A stretch of DNA of 60,159 nt from an uncultured Prevotella sp. (GTDB lineage Bacteria > Bacteroidota > Bacteroidia > Bacteroidales > Bacteroidaceae), in NCBI GenBank assembly GCA_944319815.1, contig CALUEX010000014.1:1-60159 (forward strand). Direction: 5' to 3'. Shown one piece after another: positions 31,032 to 39,425 of this stretch. Made by a program: the position numbers and the translations under genes. The notes below the pieces were generated by a model. It did not search any database. It worked only from the letters and a program-made list of their open reading frames with translations, and was not told the origin of the DNA. How positions within the stretch are numbered: position 1 is the first letter of the stretch; every line of letters starts with the position of its first letter.

Positions 31032-31859
31032 AAAACATTTTGTTTAATTTAAACGAAAAGTAGTTACGTTTTTATATAATATTTGTAAAACGGCTGCAGA
31101 TATAATACTTTGTTGCTAAATGGCAACATTTGTTATGTTAAATTTTCATCGAATGTAAAACTTTAACGCTAAAATTAGATAATTTATTATTAAACATGGA
31201 AGAATAAAGACGGTTTAATACTTATATGGAATATTGTCTGATAAATTGTCAAAACGCTGTTTCGTCTGTCCTCGTGATTGCCAATGGCCGTAAATAAGGG
31301 GATTACACGTATGTCAGGCGTGTAACAAATGTTGCCAATTAGTGACATTGTATGCTTGTGTGTGCCTGTCGGCGATGCCACTTAAGCGTCCTGGCCGTAT
31401 GCCCGTTGTTTGCAAGAGCATGGGTGGCTCGGGTGTGGGCGTGTTCTGATATGCCACATATCGCCTTGCGAAAGGATGCCTTTTGCGTTGTAAAAGATGC
31501 CCTTTTGCAGCCCGGTTTGGCATCAATCGCAAACTTGCTGCTAACCCGTTGTGAGCCAGCAATATACGCCAAGCCTGTCAGCCGTGTGCCGGTTGGCTGC
31601 TGCTGGGTGCCTCGCGGTAGCGCGAACGGTGGTGCTTTCACGGTGGATGGGCATTATTCCCGGTGATGATGTCTGCTCTTTTTACCGCAGGGCCGGCGTA
31701 CACCTTACGTAGAACTAACGTTAATTAAGAAAACAACCAACGGTTACCATGTTACGGGCAGGCCAAAAAACTTCGTTTTTCGCTTGCCGTTGCACACGCC
31801 TTTTAGTATATTTGCAGACACTTGGAAACAATCTGGAGACAAACCGAAATACTTGAACG
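31032..31859. other. Spacer between susC and the DUF1593 gene
   Basis: AT-rich near susC, with no clear -7 box found for it. At 31462-31521 there are family-D words (GGATGCCTTTTGCG, GATGCCCTTTTGCAG). Frames here on both strands look like shadows. The promoter of the next gene lies at its end. Confidence 0.5.
31784..31814 (+). promoter_or_regulatory. Promoter of the DUF1593 gene
   Basis: TTG (31784-31786), 20 bases, TATATTTG (31807-31814). The ATG follows 46 bases after the -7 box. Confidence 0.7.
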
Positions 31860-33149
31860 ATGAAACAACGATTTATGTCCATCCTGTTGGCGGCGCTGTC
31901 CGTGGCAGTATGCTGCCCGGCCCTGTCGCGCGTGAAACCCGAGGTGAAGCCCCGCATCTTGATTAGCACGGACATTGGCGGCACCGACCCGGACGACAAC
32001 CAGTCGATGGGCCACTTCCTTATGTACAGTGACGAGTTTGGCACCGAGGGGCTTGTGTCGTCGCCCTCATACGGTTCCGGCTCGAAAGGCGAAATCCTGC
32101 GCATGATTGACCTATATGAGCAAGACCTGCTCAAGCTGGCGAAGCATTCGCCGGGGATGGCCTCGCCTGCCTACCTGCGCTCCATAACGAAGCAGGGACG
32201 GCGCGGGCGTGCGCCCCTGTGCGGCTACCAAGAGCCTACCGAGGGGTCTGAATGGATTGTCAGGTGCGCCCGCCGGGCCGACGACAGGCCGCTGTACGTG
32301 CTGGTGTGGGGCGGGCTTGACGACCTGGCACAGGCCCTGCACGACGCGCCCGACATTGCCGGCAGGATACGGGTGTACTGGATTGGAGGGCCGAACAAGA
32401 AGTGGAGCTTGAACAGCTACGTCTACATCGTGGAGAATTTTCCAAACCTGTGGATGATTGAGAATAACGTGTCTTACCGCGCTTTCATAGCCGACGGCAA
32501 GAGCAACGACAAGTATAATGCCGGGTTTTACGCCGGTTTCGTGAAAGGGGCGGGGCGGCTCGGGGCCGACTTTGCCTCCTATCTTGGCGGAAGGACTAAG
32601 ATGGGCGACACTCCGTCGCTGCTTTACATGATGGACGGCGACCCGTCTGACCCTACGGGGGAGTCGTGGGGAGGGAGCTTTGAGCGTTGCACCCACAGCC
32701 CGAGGGTGGTGTTCGACCGCACGGCTACGGCCCGCGACACCGTGCAGAACTATGCCGTCATTGAGTTTCATGTCAACGGGCCTGTGCTCGACACGGCAAT
32801 GGTCGGCAAGCCATGCATCACGCTTAACATAGCGAAACAAGACTGGGAAGGGTATTACATGGGCGGAGGCGACTACATGGTGCGCTATTCCACCTACACG
32901 CTCGGCACGCTGCCATATACGATAACGTCGGCCGTCGAGGGCTTCCCCGTGCAACGCGGAGCCGTGACAATAGCCAACGAGTGGCCCGGCAGGGAGCGCG
33001 CCACTGACTATGTGGTGGGCGCGCAATGGTATACTGACCACGGCGACCCGGCGCTTTTCTACAAGTCGTTCCAGGGCGGGGCCACAATCTGCAAGTGGCG
33101 CGCCGCGGTGATGGCCGACTGGGGCGCACGTTGGGCATGGCTGAAGTAG
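31860..33149 (+). CDS. Secreted DUF1593, nucleoside-hydrolase-like protein
   Basis: 429 residues. Signal peptide MKQRFMSILLAALSVAVCCP with ALSRVK following. The segment ILISTDIGGTDPDDNQSMGH resembles the DxDxxxDD calcium site of nucleoside hydrolases, and VWGGLDDLAQALHDAPDIAG and VYWIGGPNKKWSLN continue the fold, as in DUF1593 (Sde182-type) proteins. In some relatives DUF1593 is joined to a cellulose-binding part; here only the single domain is present, length about usual. It stands divergent from the broken susCD pair and may have belonged to the same glycan locus. Substrate unknown. Confidence 0.75.
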   Translation: MKQRFMSILLAALSVAVCCPALSRVKPEVKPRILISTDIGGTDPDDNQSMGHFLMYSDEFGTEGLVSSPSYGSGSKGEILRMIDLYEQDLLKLAKHSPGMASPAYLRSITKQGRRGRAPLCGYQEPTEGSEWIVRCARRADDRPLYVLVWGGLDDLAQALHDAPDIAGRIRVYWIGGPNKKWSLNSYVYIVENFPNLWMIENNVSYRAFIADGKSNDKYNAGFYAGFVKGAGRLGADFASYLGGRTKMGDTPSLLYMMDGDPSDPTGESWGGSFERCTHSPRVVFDRTATARDTVQNYAVIEFHVNGPVLDTAMVGKPCITLNIAKQDWEGYYMGGGDYMVRYSTYTLGTLPYTITSAVEGFPVQRGAVTIANEWPGRERATDYVVGAQWYTDHGDPALFYKSFQGGATICKWRAAVMADWGARWAWLK

Positions 33150-33175
33150 CTGTGGCGTGCGCGGGGAAAGAAAAA

Positions 33176-33225
33176 GACGGCCGGCAAGCGGGCGGGGTAA
33201 GTCCCCACGACGCTTGCCGGCCGTC
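33176..33225. terminator. Bidirectional terminator
   Basis: GACGGCCGGCAAGCG (33176-33190) and CGCTTGCCGGCCGTC (33211-33225) form a perfect 15-bp stem between two converging genes. On the minus strand TCTTTTTCTTTC follows, and on the plus side a short T-rich run. Confidence 0.9.
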
Positions 33226-33245
33226 CTGCCTTTCGGCTGTGCCGT

Positions 33246-34094
33246 TTATTTAACCTGCACCACGAGATACTTGCTCGTGCTCCAGAATATCTGCGGGTTG
33301 GTGATGTGCAACACATACTGGTCTTGCGCGTCGCGCTCCAACTTGTAGCTGCTCGACGGGTGCATGGTGAGCAACTTGGCCGACTTCGAGTAGAGCTTCA
33401 AGGCCTTGAGCGAACGGATGTCAACCTTGGTGAAGTAGCTCTTGTTGAAGTTTGACTGCAGCACCTTGCCTCCTACGAGGATGTTCTGCTCCTTCAGCTC
33501 CTTCTTCGTGCCGAAGACATACCACGCCGTGTTCAGCTGCTTGTCCTGGGCGTTGATGGTGTTGGCCTTCTTCGCGTTGTCGTCCTGCAGGGTGTTGACG
33601 TTCTTGTTGAGCGTCGTCACGGTGCGGTCGAGCTCCTCTATGTGTATGTCCTTGGCCTCGAGCTGTGCGTAGAGGTCCTTGATTTGGTGGTCTTTGTCCT
33701 CCAGCTGCTTGGTAAGGTTCTCGATAGTCTTCTGCAATTCGGCACTCTTCACCGAGCCGTTCTTAACCTGCTGGCGCAGCTTTGCTATGATTTCGCGGTT
33801 CTCGGCCATGCGTTGCTGGATGAACTGCATATTCTCGCGTATCTGCTGCGCCCTGCTTGCGCCCTCTCCGTCCTTGGCAACGCTGACGCGCTTCTCGGCC
33901 TCGTTGATTTGGCGGAAGCCTTCCTCAACCTCGTTGAGCAAGCCCATCATGTCGTTGATTTCGTTGTCTTTCTGCTCTATTATTCGTTGCAGCGAGTCAC
34001 GCTGGCTCGTCTGCGCCAGGTCGGAAGTCTTCTTCCCGTCATTACAAGCGACCAAAGTCAAGAGACAAGCCGCCAAAAACAATACTTTCTTCAT
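33246..34094 (-). CDS. Coiled-coil lipoprotein
   Basis: 282 residues. The signal peptide has a lipobox (LLTLVAC, Cys17); residues about 25-185 form a long coiled coil (for example AENREIIAKLRQQVKNGSVK, QLEDKDHQIKDLYAQLEAKD). A folded C-terminal domain follows (LNTAWYVFGTKKELKEQNIL to YLVVQVK). I recall similar lipoproteins in Bacteroidales without an assigned role. It probably sits in the periplasm or at the inner face of the outer membrane. Sequence beyond the domain pattern gives no function. Confidence 0.7.
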   Translation of the reverse strand: MKKVLFLAACLLTLVACNDGKKTSDLAQTSQRDSLQRIIEQKDNEINDMMGLLNEVEEGFRQINEAEKRVSVAKDGEGASRAQQIRENMQFIQQRMAENREIIAKLRQQVKNGSVKSAELQKTIENLTKQLEDKDHQIKDLYAQLEAKDIHIEELDRTVTTLNKNVNTLQDDNAKKANTINAQDKQLNTAWYVFGTKKELKEQNILVGGKVLQSNFNKSYFTKVDIRSLKALKLYSKSAKLLTMHPSSSYKLERDAQDQYVLHITNPQIFWSTSKYLVVQVK

Positions 34095-34196
34095 ATTTAT
34101 CTGTTTTTTAATATTACTCTTATTATTAAGGTATATGCCGTTGCCGTTCGATGGCCAGGCCTCTGCCGTAGCCGTGAAATGACGCCTGGCTGGGTG

Positions 34197-34907
34197 TCAC
34201 TCGGCATCGTCAGCCCGCCTGTTGGGCTTCTGCTTCTCGTCAGAGCCCTCTACTACGAGGACAAACTCGCCTCGCGGCTCGGTCTCCTTGAAATGGGCTA
34301 TAACCTCGGCCAGCGTGCCCCGCACGCTCTCCTCGTGCACTTTTGATATTTCGCGGCACGCACTGACCCGGCGTTCCTCACCGAAATATTCGGCAAACTG
34401 CTGCAAGGTCTTCACCACGCGGTACGGCGATTCGTAGAAAACCATCGTGCGCGTCTCGCCGCGCAACCGCTCCAGGCGCGTGGCGCGCCCCTTTTTCTGG
34501 GGCAGGAAGCCCTCGAAGCAAAACCTGTCGCACGGCAGTCCTGACGACACCAAGGCCGGTACGAAGGCCGTGGCGCCCGGCAGGCACTGCACCGTTACGC
34601 CGGCGTTGACGGCCTCGCGCACGAGAAAGAAGCCCGGGTCGCTGATGCCCGGCGTGCCCGCATCGCTAATGAGGGCCACCGTTGCGCCGGCCTTCAGCTG
34701 CTCGACGATGGAGGCCGACGTGCCGTGCTCGTTGAACTTGTGGTGTGACACCAGGCGGTTCTTTATGTCAAAATGCTTCAGGAGGACACTCGACGTGCGC
34801 GTGTCTTCGGCCAGTATGAGGTCGGCCTCCTTCAGCACCCTGACTGCCCTTAGCGTCATGTCTTCCAGATTGCCTACAGGGGTAGGCACTACGTACAGTA
34901 AACCCAT
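34197..34907 (-). CDS. rsmI: 16S rRNA (cytidine1402-2'-O)-methyltransferase RsmI
   Basis: 236 residues from the ATG of MGLLYVVPTPVGNLEDMTLR; an upstream TTG extension of four codons is less likely. The SAM-binding region ISDAGTPGISDPGF and the LPGATAFVPALVSSGLPCD segment are diagnostic for RsmI of the tetrapyrrole-methylase fold. It methylates the ribose of C1402 in the 16S decoding centre. The C-terminal Lys/Arg-rich tail (KQKPNRRADDAE) is short. It is divergent from tdk. Confidence 0.95.
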   Translation of the reverse strand: MGLLYVVPTPVGNLEDMTLRAVRVLKEADLILAEDTRTSSVLLKHFDIKNRLVSHHKFNEHGTSASIVEQLKAGATVALISDAGTPGISDPGFFLVREAVNAGVTVQCLPGATAFVPALVSSGLPCDRFCFEGFLPQKKGRATRLERLRGETRTMVFYESPYRVVKTLQQFAEYFGEERRVSACREISKVHEESVRGTLAEVIAHFKETEPRGEFVLVVEGSDEKQKPNRRADDAE

Positions 34908-34916
34908 AATCTGCCA

Positions 34917-34947
34917 CAAATATAACCATTTAATCTACCATGGCAAA
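34917..34947 (-). promoter_or_regulatory. Promoter of rsmI
   Basis: On the minus strand TTTG (34947-34944), 19 bases, TATATTTG (34924-34917). The ATG lies only 10 bases after the -7 box, so the leader should be almost absent. Confidence 0.65.
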
Positions 34948-34962
34948 AAAACGGCGTATTTC

Positions 34963-34994
34963 TTTGCAATTTTTAAAACGTATTTGTAAATTTG
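34963..34994 (+). promoter_or_regulatory. Promoter of tdk
   Basis: TTTG (34963-34966), 20 bases, TAAATTTG (34987-34994). The first ATG of tdk follows after 7 bases, so either the transcript is leaderless or translation starts at the ATG at 35014. Confidence 0.7.
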
Positions 34995-35001
34995 TGGCGG
35001 A

Positions 35002-35592
35002 ATGGACAACAATATGTCAGGCGAGGCACACCGCCCGGGTAGAATTGAAGTAGTGTGCGGTTCGATGTTTTCGGGCAAGACCGAGGAACTTATAAGGCGC
35101 CTGAAGCGCGCCGAGTTTGCAAGGCAGAAGGTTGAAATATTCAAGCCGGCGATGGACACGAGGTATTCGGAGGTGGACGTGGTAAGCCACGACCGCCACT
35201 CGATACAGAGCACGCCGGTGGAAACGTCGTCGTCAATCCTGCTCCTGTCGTCAGACATTGAGGTAGTGGGCATCGACGAGGCGCAGTTTTTCGACCAAGG
35301 GCTGGTAGGCGTGTGCAACGAACTTGCCAACCGTGGCGTGCGGGTCATCGTTGCGGGGCTCGACATGGACTTCCGCGGCGTGCCTTTCGGCCCCATCCCG
35401 GCACTGTGCGCCATAGCCGACGAGGTGACAAAGGTGCACGCCATTTGCGTGAGATGCGGCTCCGTGGCCTACGTAAGCCACAGGCTCGTGCCCGGCGACA
35501 AGCGTGTGATGCTTGGCGAGCAGGGTGAATACGAGCCGCTTTGCCGCGAGTGTTACCGCAAGGCCGTGGAGGAGGAGAGCTCACGGGCGTGA
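35002..35592 (+). CDS. tdk: Thymidine kinase (type II)
   Basis: 196 residues. P-loop GSMFSGKT at 20-27, catalytic Glu in IDEAQFF (Glu93), and four zinc cysteines (149, 152, 181, 184: CVRCG and CRECY) identify the type II enzyme, which phosphorylates deoxythymidine with ATP in pyrimidine salvage. Length fits the bacterial family. Start is either at [10 protein letters not shown] or at the second Met; the promoter position makes the latter more comfortable. The 3' spacer holds family-D repeats. Confidence 0.95.
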   Translation: MDNNMSGEAHRPGRIEVVCGSMFSGKTEELIRRLKRAEFARQKVEIFKPAMDTRYSEVDVVSHDRHSIQSTPVETSSSILLLSSDIEVVGIDEAQFFDQGLVGVCNELANRGVRVIVAGLDMDFRGVPFGPIPALCAIADEVTKVHAICVRCGSVAYVSHRLVPGDKRVMLGEQGEYEPLCRECYRKAVEEESSRA

Positions 35593-35646
35593 AATGGAAC
35601 GGTTAGGCCGCGCCGTTCGCACCGTATGGCATATCCGCCAGTGGGA

Positions 35647-35731
35647 TAAAAGATGCCCTTTCGGCGTGCAAAAAGCCATCTTTTGCCCTCTAAAAGGCCA
35701 CCTCTTGCAATGCAAAAGGCCATCTTTTATG
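35647..35731. repeat. Family D words in tandem (GCC(A)TCTTTTGC type)
   Basis: Four copies of the word AAAGATGCCCTTTCGG/AAAAGCCATCTTTTGCCC recur in alternating orientation over 85 bases. The family occurs also near 26535, 31462, 45713 and 53559. Confidence 0.8.
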
Positions 35732-35811
35732 TAGTGAAACATAAATGGTTGATTAACAGACTATTATGAATTGAGGACGAAAGAACGGTAAATAGACTGA
35801 CGATATGCCGC

Positions 35812-35970
35812 CAATAACCGCATAACCGCATAACCCCATGACCGTAAAACCTCACAACCCCACAACCGTAAAACCCCATAACCCCATAACCCCATAACCC
35901 CATAACCGTAAAACCTCACAACCCCACAACCGTAAAACCCCATAACCGTAAAACCCCACAACCGTAAACC
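35812..35970. repeat. Tandem CCCCATAA / CCGTAAAA array
   Basis: About 18 units of 8 bases, mostly CCCCATAA, CCGTAAAA, CCTCACAA and CCCCACAA, stand directly before the start codon of the AI-2E-family gene. Unit number is likely to change by slippage. It is plausible as a leader or promoter spacer, but no promoter box was found within it. Confidence 0.85.
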
Positions 35971-35973
35971 AAA

Positions 35974-37122
35974 ATGCTGACAGAGGAAAAAATAACATTC
36001 GACAAGTTCATACGCTGGGCATTGACCGCCCTGGTCGTGGTCGCGGTGCTCCTGATGGTCAACTACCTCGGCAGCGTGCTGTTGCCGTTTTTCGTCGCTT
36101 GGCTGTTGGCATACCTTGTGTATCCGATAGTCAAGTTCGTGCAATACAAGATGCACGTGCCTACGAGGGTTCTTTCAATCATCGTCTCGCTCGTGTTCCT
36201 CGTAGCCGTAATAGGCGGCGTGTTCTACCTTATAATACCGCCGATGTTCGAGCAGTTCGACAAGTTCTGTAGCGTCTTGTCGAACTACCTACACGAGAAG
36301 ACGCACATAGCCAACTTCCCCGTGGCCATACAGCAATGGCTCAACGAGAACAAGGACGGCATACTCGACTTCTTCAAGCAGGAAGACGTGGCCGCAGCCA
36401 TAAGGAACGCCATGCCCAAGGTGTTCTCGTTCATAGGGCAGACGGCCAGCGTGCTCATCAGCATAGTGGCGTCGCTCATCACCCTTCTCTACCTCTTTTT
36501 CATCCTTCTCGACTACGAGAAGCTGGCCTCGGGCTTCATCAAGATATTCCCGAAGAAGAACCGCCCGTTCTGGTCGGAACTAATCGGCGACGTGGAGCGC
36601 GAGATGAACAACTACATCCGCGGGCAGAGCCTCGTGGCCCTGTGCATCGGGGTGCTCTTCTGCATAGGCTTCACCATCATCGACTTCCCGATGGCTATCG
36701 GCCTCGGCATCCTTGTGGGCATCTTGAGCCTCATACCATACGTGCATGGCCTGGCCTTCATCCCGATGCTGTTCCTCTCGCTTCTCAAGGCGGCCGACAC
36801 GGGGCAGAACTTCTGGATAATCTTTGCCTCGGCCACGGCCGTGTTCGTGGTGGTGCAGGCCATAACGGACATGGTACTCACGCCGAAAATCATGGGCAAG
36901 GCCATGAGCCTTAATCCCGCCGTCATACTCCTTTCCCTGTCTGTATGGGGAGCCTTGCTCGGCTTCATTGGCCTTATCGTCGCCCTCCCGCTGACCACGC
37001 TCATCATAGCCTACTACCAGCGTTATGTGACCAAGGAAGGCGACTCCGCGTCCCCCGTGGCTGCCAAAACAACCTCAAAAGGACAGCAAACCACAGAAAA
37101 AAACGAAAAAACGGGCGAATAA
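35974..37122 (+). CDS. AI-2E family transporter-like membrane protein
   Basis: 382 residues with about eight membrane helices: two at the start (WALTALVVVAVLLMVNYLGS, LLPFFVAWLLAYLVYPIVKF), a long central cytoplasmic/periplasmic part with EREMNNYIRGQSLVALCIG, which is typical for this family, and PKIMGKAMSLNPAVILLSLS near 300. The family (YdiK/PerM/TqsA-type) includes an AI-2 exporter, but most members are of unknown or sodium-related function. Its neighbours mtnN and luxS make AI-2 interesting. A Lys/Thr-rich tail follows the last helix. Confidence 0.8.
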   Translation: MLTEEKITFDKFIRWALTALVVVAVLLMVNYLGSVLLPFFVAWLLAYLVYPIVKFVQYKMHVPTRVLSIIVSLVFLVAVIGGVFYLIIPPMFEQFDKFCSVLSNYLHEKTHIANFPVAIQQWLNENKDGILDFFKQEDVAAAIRNAMPKVFSFIGQTASVLISIVASLITLLYLFFILLDYEKLASGFIKIFPKKNRPFWSELIGDVEREMNNYIRGQSLVALCIGVLFCIGFTIIDFPMAIGLGILVGILSLIPYVHGLAFIPMLFLSLLKAADTGQNFWIIFASATAVFVVVQAITDMVLTPKIMGKAMSLNPAVILLSLSVWGALLGFIGLIVALPLTTLIIAYYQRYVTKEGDSASPVAAKTTSKGQQTTEKNEKTGE

Positions 37123-37154
37123 TTTGGCCGTTCGGGAAAAAAGCCGTACCTTTG
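37123..37154 (+). promoter_or_regulatory. Promoter of tRNA-Lys
   Basis: TTTG (37123-37126), 20 bases, TACCTTTG (37147-37154): full match, overlapping the end of the preceding gene by its stop region. Confidence 0.8.
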
Positions 37155-37183
37155 CACACGCTTTACGAAACGTAATGTGGCTA

Positions 37184-37256
37184 GATCCGTTAGCTCAGCT
37201 GGTAGAGCACAACACTTTTAATGTTGGGGTCTTGGGTTCGAGCCCCAAACGGATCA
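37184..37256 (+). tRNA. tRNA-Lys (TTT)
   Basis: Acceptor GATCCGT pairs with ACGGATC. The D-arm contains AGCTCAGCTGGTAGAGC. The anticodon loop CTTTTAA carries TTT. T-loop TTCGAGC. The CCA end is not encoded. Confidence 0.97.
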
Positions 37257-37261
37257 CGGAA

Positions 37262-37288
37262 GGAGTACTGCTAAAGTGCTCCTTTTTT
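37262..37288 (+). terminator. Terminator after tRNA-Lys
   Basis: GGAGTAC (37262-37268) and GTGCTCC (37276-37282) pair with one G-T; TTTTTT follows. Confidence 0.8.
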
Positions 37289-37447
37289 CTTTGAATATCA
37301 GTGGGTTACGTCTATTGTGCGCTGTTTTTACGGCATATCAGTAGATTTTTTTGGTAAAACAAATATCCCGATTTTTTCCGCTTTTGTTCAATAAGTGCAA
37401 CTTTTTTTCTACCTTGTTCAGGTATCGTGTAGGCGTTTTTTATCCTG

Positions 37448-37577
37448 TTTTTATTTTGCGTTCCGCACTTCTTGCACTATCTTTAGAGAAGATAGGCTGC
37501 GTCTCGGCAATGAAAATAAAACCTTCGTTTCACTCGTTTTTATTTTGCATTGCGCTCAACTTGCACTATCTTTGCAG
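37448..37577 (+). promoter_or_regulatory. Duplicated promoter units upstream of mtnN
   Basis: The sequence TTTTTATTTTGC...CTTGCACTATCTTTGCAG occurs twice, 89 bases apart. The downstream copy has TTTG (37544-37547), 19 bases, TATCTTTG (37567-37574) and is a good promoter. The upstream copy has TATCTTTA and so has lost the conserved G of the -7 box. Confidence 0.65.
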
Positions 37578-37597
37578 ACCAAAAACAGGAATAAGAC

Positions 37598-38281
37598 ATG
37601 AAAATAGGCATTATCGTAGCTATGGACAAGGAGCTGGCACGGCTCCGCGAACTGCTCGACGGAGCGCATGAGGAGCGTCACGGGTGTGTTGACTTTATCG
37701 TGGGCAACGTCGGCGGAAAGGAAGTGGTGTTGCAGAAGTGTGGCATCGGCAAGGTGAACTCTGCCGTAGGCGCGGTGGAGATGCTCGACAATTACCGGCC
37801 CGACGTGGTCGTTTCGAGCGGCGTTGCGGGCGGGGCGTGCTCCTGCATGAAGGTTTGCGACATGGTGGTGGGCACCGAATACCGCTACCACGACGCCTAT
37901 TGCGGCGACGAATGCGCCTTCGGCCAGATTGCGGGGATGCCCGAGGCCTACACCACGCCCAAGGAGTTGGTTGACAAGGCGCGCGCTGCCGGTGGCGGCA
38001 CGGCCGTGTATTATGGCTTGATAGTAAGCGGCGACTGGTTTGTTGACACGCAGAACAAGATGCGCGCCATACTGTCGCGCTTCCCCGAGACAGCCGCCGT
38101 TGACATGGAGAGCTGTTCTATCGCCCAGGTGTGCCATGCCTACGGCGTGCCGTTCGTCAGCTTCCGCGTAATCAGCGACATACCCCTTAGCGACCATAAG
38201 GCCTCGCAATATTACGACTTCTGGGATAACTTGGCCGACGGGGCGTTCGAGACAACCAAGCGGTTTATCGAGATGCTTTGA
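37598..38281 (+). CDS. mtnN: 5'-methylthioadenosine/S-adenosylhomocysteine nucleosidase
   Basis: 227 residues. Glu12 (VAMDKE), Glu171 (AVDMES) and Asp194 (ISDIPL) correspond to the catalytic and ribose/adenine contacts of MtnN. The GKVNSAVGAVEML segment also fits. The enzyme splits MTA and SAH to adenine and thioribose or S-ribosylhomocysteine, the second being the substrate of LuxS, encoded just downstream. A repeat-rich 240-base spacer separates the two. Start at the ATG after the promoter with a short leader. Length typical. Confidence 0.95.
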   Translation: MKIGIIVAMDKELARLRELLDGAHEERHGCVDFIVGNVGGKEVVLQKCGIGKVNSAVGAVEMLDNYRPDVVVSSGVAGGACSCMKVCDMVVGTEYRYHDAYCGDECAFGQIAGMPEAYTTPKELVDKARAAGGGTAVYYGLIVSGDWFVDTQNKMRAILSRFPETAAVDMESCSIAQVCHAYGVPFVSFRVISDIPLSDHKASQYYDFWDNLADGAFETTKRFIEML

Positions 38282-38283
38282 TA

Positions 38284-38400
38284 AGTTGACAAGCAGACGA
38301 GGAACAAGCAGACGAGTGACAAGGGACAAGCAGACGAGGCGCGAGATATAAGCAGACAAGAGACGAGGAACAAGCAGACGAGTCGCAAGCAACCAGCATT
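38284..38400. repeat. Family F words (GACAAG/GACGAGG AACAAGCAGACGAG)
   Basis: AACAAGCAGACGAG and GACAAGGGACAAGCAGACGA recur in tandem between mtnN and luxS. A related block precedes the capsid gene in the prophage (17945-18065). Confidence 0.8.
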
Positions 38401-38449
38401 TGTCTTAACTCCTTTACTCCTTAACTTCTTAACTCCTAAAATAAAAAAG

Positions 38450-38515
38450 CTATTGTCTTTAACTCCTTAGCGAACGCAGTGAGCGATAACTCCTTTAACT
38501 TCTTTAACTACTGAA
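38450..38515. repeat. Family C words (TTGTCTTTAACTCC)
   Basis: CTATTGTCTTTAACTCCTTA is followed by GCGAACGCAGTGAGCGATAA and CTCCTTTAACTTCTTTAACT. The order is repeated at 39128-39245 and 46153-46290, and a shorter form at 5478 and 17480 in the prophage. Confidence 0.85.
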
Positions 38516-38521
38516 AAAGAC

Positions 38522-39001
38522 ATGGAAAAAATCCCGAGTTTCACCATAAACCATAACAAGCTGTTGCGCGGCATATACGTTTCGCGCAAGGACGAGGTGG
38601 GCGGCGACGTCGTTACGACGTTCGACATACGCATGAAGGAGCCCAACCGCGAGCCGGCCTTGCACCCCGGCGCGCTGCACACGATAGAGCACTTGGCGGC
38701 AACTTACCTGCGCAACGACGCAGAGTGGGCCGACCGCGTGGTGTATTGGGGCCCGATGGGATGCCTCACGGGCAACTACCTATTATTAAAGGGCGACCTT
38801 GAGCCGCGCGACATAGTGCCGCTGATGCAGCGCACGTTCGCCTTCATTGCCGCCTTCGAGGGCGACGTGCCCGGCGCTGCGCCGCAAGACTGCGGCAACT
38901 ACCTGCTGCACGACCTGCCCATGGCGCGCCTTGAGGCGGCCAAGTTCCTGCGCGAAGTGCTCGAACGCATGACCGACGACAATATGGCATATCCCGGCTG
39001 A
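38522..39001 (+). CDS. luxS: S-ribosylhomocysteine lyase LuxS
   Basis: 159 residues. His53 and His57 (HTIEH) and Cys124 (QDCGNY) form the metal site, and Cys81 (GCLTGNY) is the conserved catalytic Cys. It converts S-ribosylhomocysteine to homocysteine and DPD, the precursor of AI-2, after the MtnN reaction. Length is typical. A promoter of its own was not found; it may be read with mtnN through the repeat-rich spacer. Confidence 0.95.
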   Translation: MEKIPSFTINHNKLLRGIYVSRKDEVGGDVVTTFDIRMKEPNREPALHPGALHTIEHLAATYLRNDAEWADRVVYWGPMGCLTGNYLLLKGDLEPRDIVPLMQRTFAFIAAFEGDVPGAAPQDCGNYLLHDLPMARLEAAKFLREVLERMTDDNMAYPG

Positions 39002-39362
39002 AGGCAGCGTTGAGGCCGCTTCACCGGCATTAAGGAATATGGATGTACGCAAAAAGGCATCCCCTCCCGACCTTCCACGAGGGGTAGCTCCCACCCGACC
39101 TCCCCAAGGGGAGGGGAATGAAAAAGGCTAATGTCTTAACTCCTTTACTCCATAACTCCTTAACTCCTAAAAAAGAAAGTCATTTGTCTTTAACTCCTTA
39201 GCGAGTGAAACGAGCGATAACTCCTTTAACTTCTTTAACTCCTAAAGAACGGGAACTACGCAACCATTCGTATTAAGGAAACTTAACGCTGGCGAAGTGG
39301 TTGTGCTACAAGCCGTTCCGGCGCGCCGCCGCGTATGCTGAAGAATTTTTAGCGCCAAGTTC
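39002..39362. other. Spacer luxS-dnaE with family A and C repeats
   Basis: Family-A palindromes (39060-39118, CCCGACCTCCCCAAGGGGAG) are the same type as in the prophage, and family-C words follow at 39128-39245 (TTGTCTTTAACTCCTTAGCG). No gene is supported. Confidence 0.7.
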
Positions 39363-39393
39363 TTGGCAGTCTCGTTTTTTCGCCTTAACTTTG
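39363..39393 (+). promoter_or_regulatory. Promoter of dnaE
   Basis: TTG (39363-39365), 20 bases, TAACTTTG (39386-39393). The start codon lies 33 bases further. Confidence 0.7.
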
Positions 39394-39425
39394 ACGCTCC
39401 AAGAGATTTATCCTGAACAACCGCT

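Noticed and set aside
31339-31666. Opposing 100-codon frames upstream of the DUF1593 gene
   Set aside because: Both arise from family-D repeat words on the two strands; neither has a promoter or family support.
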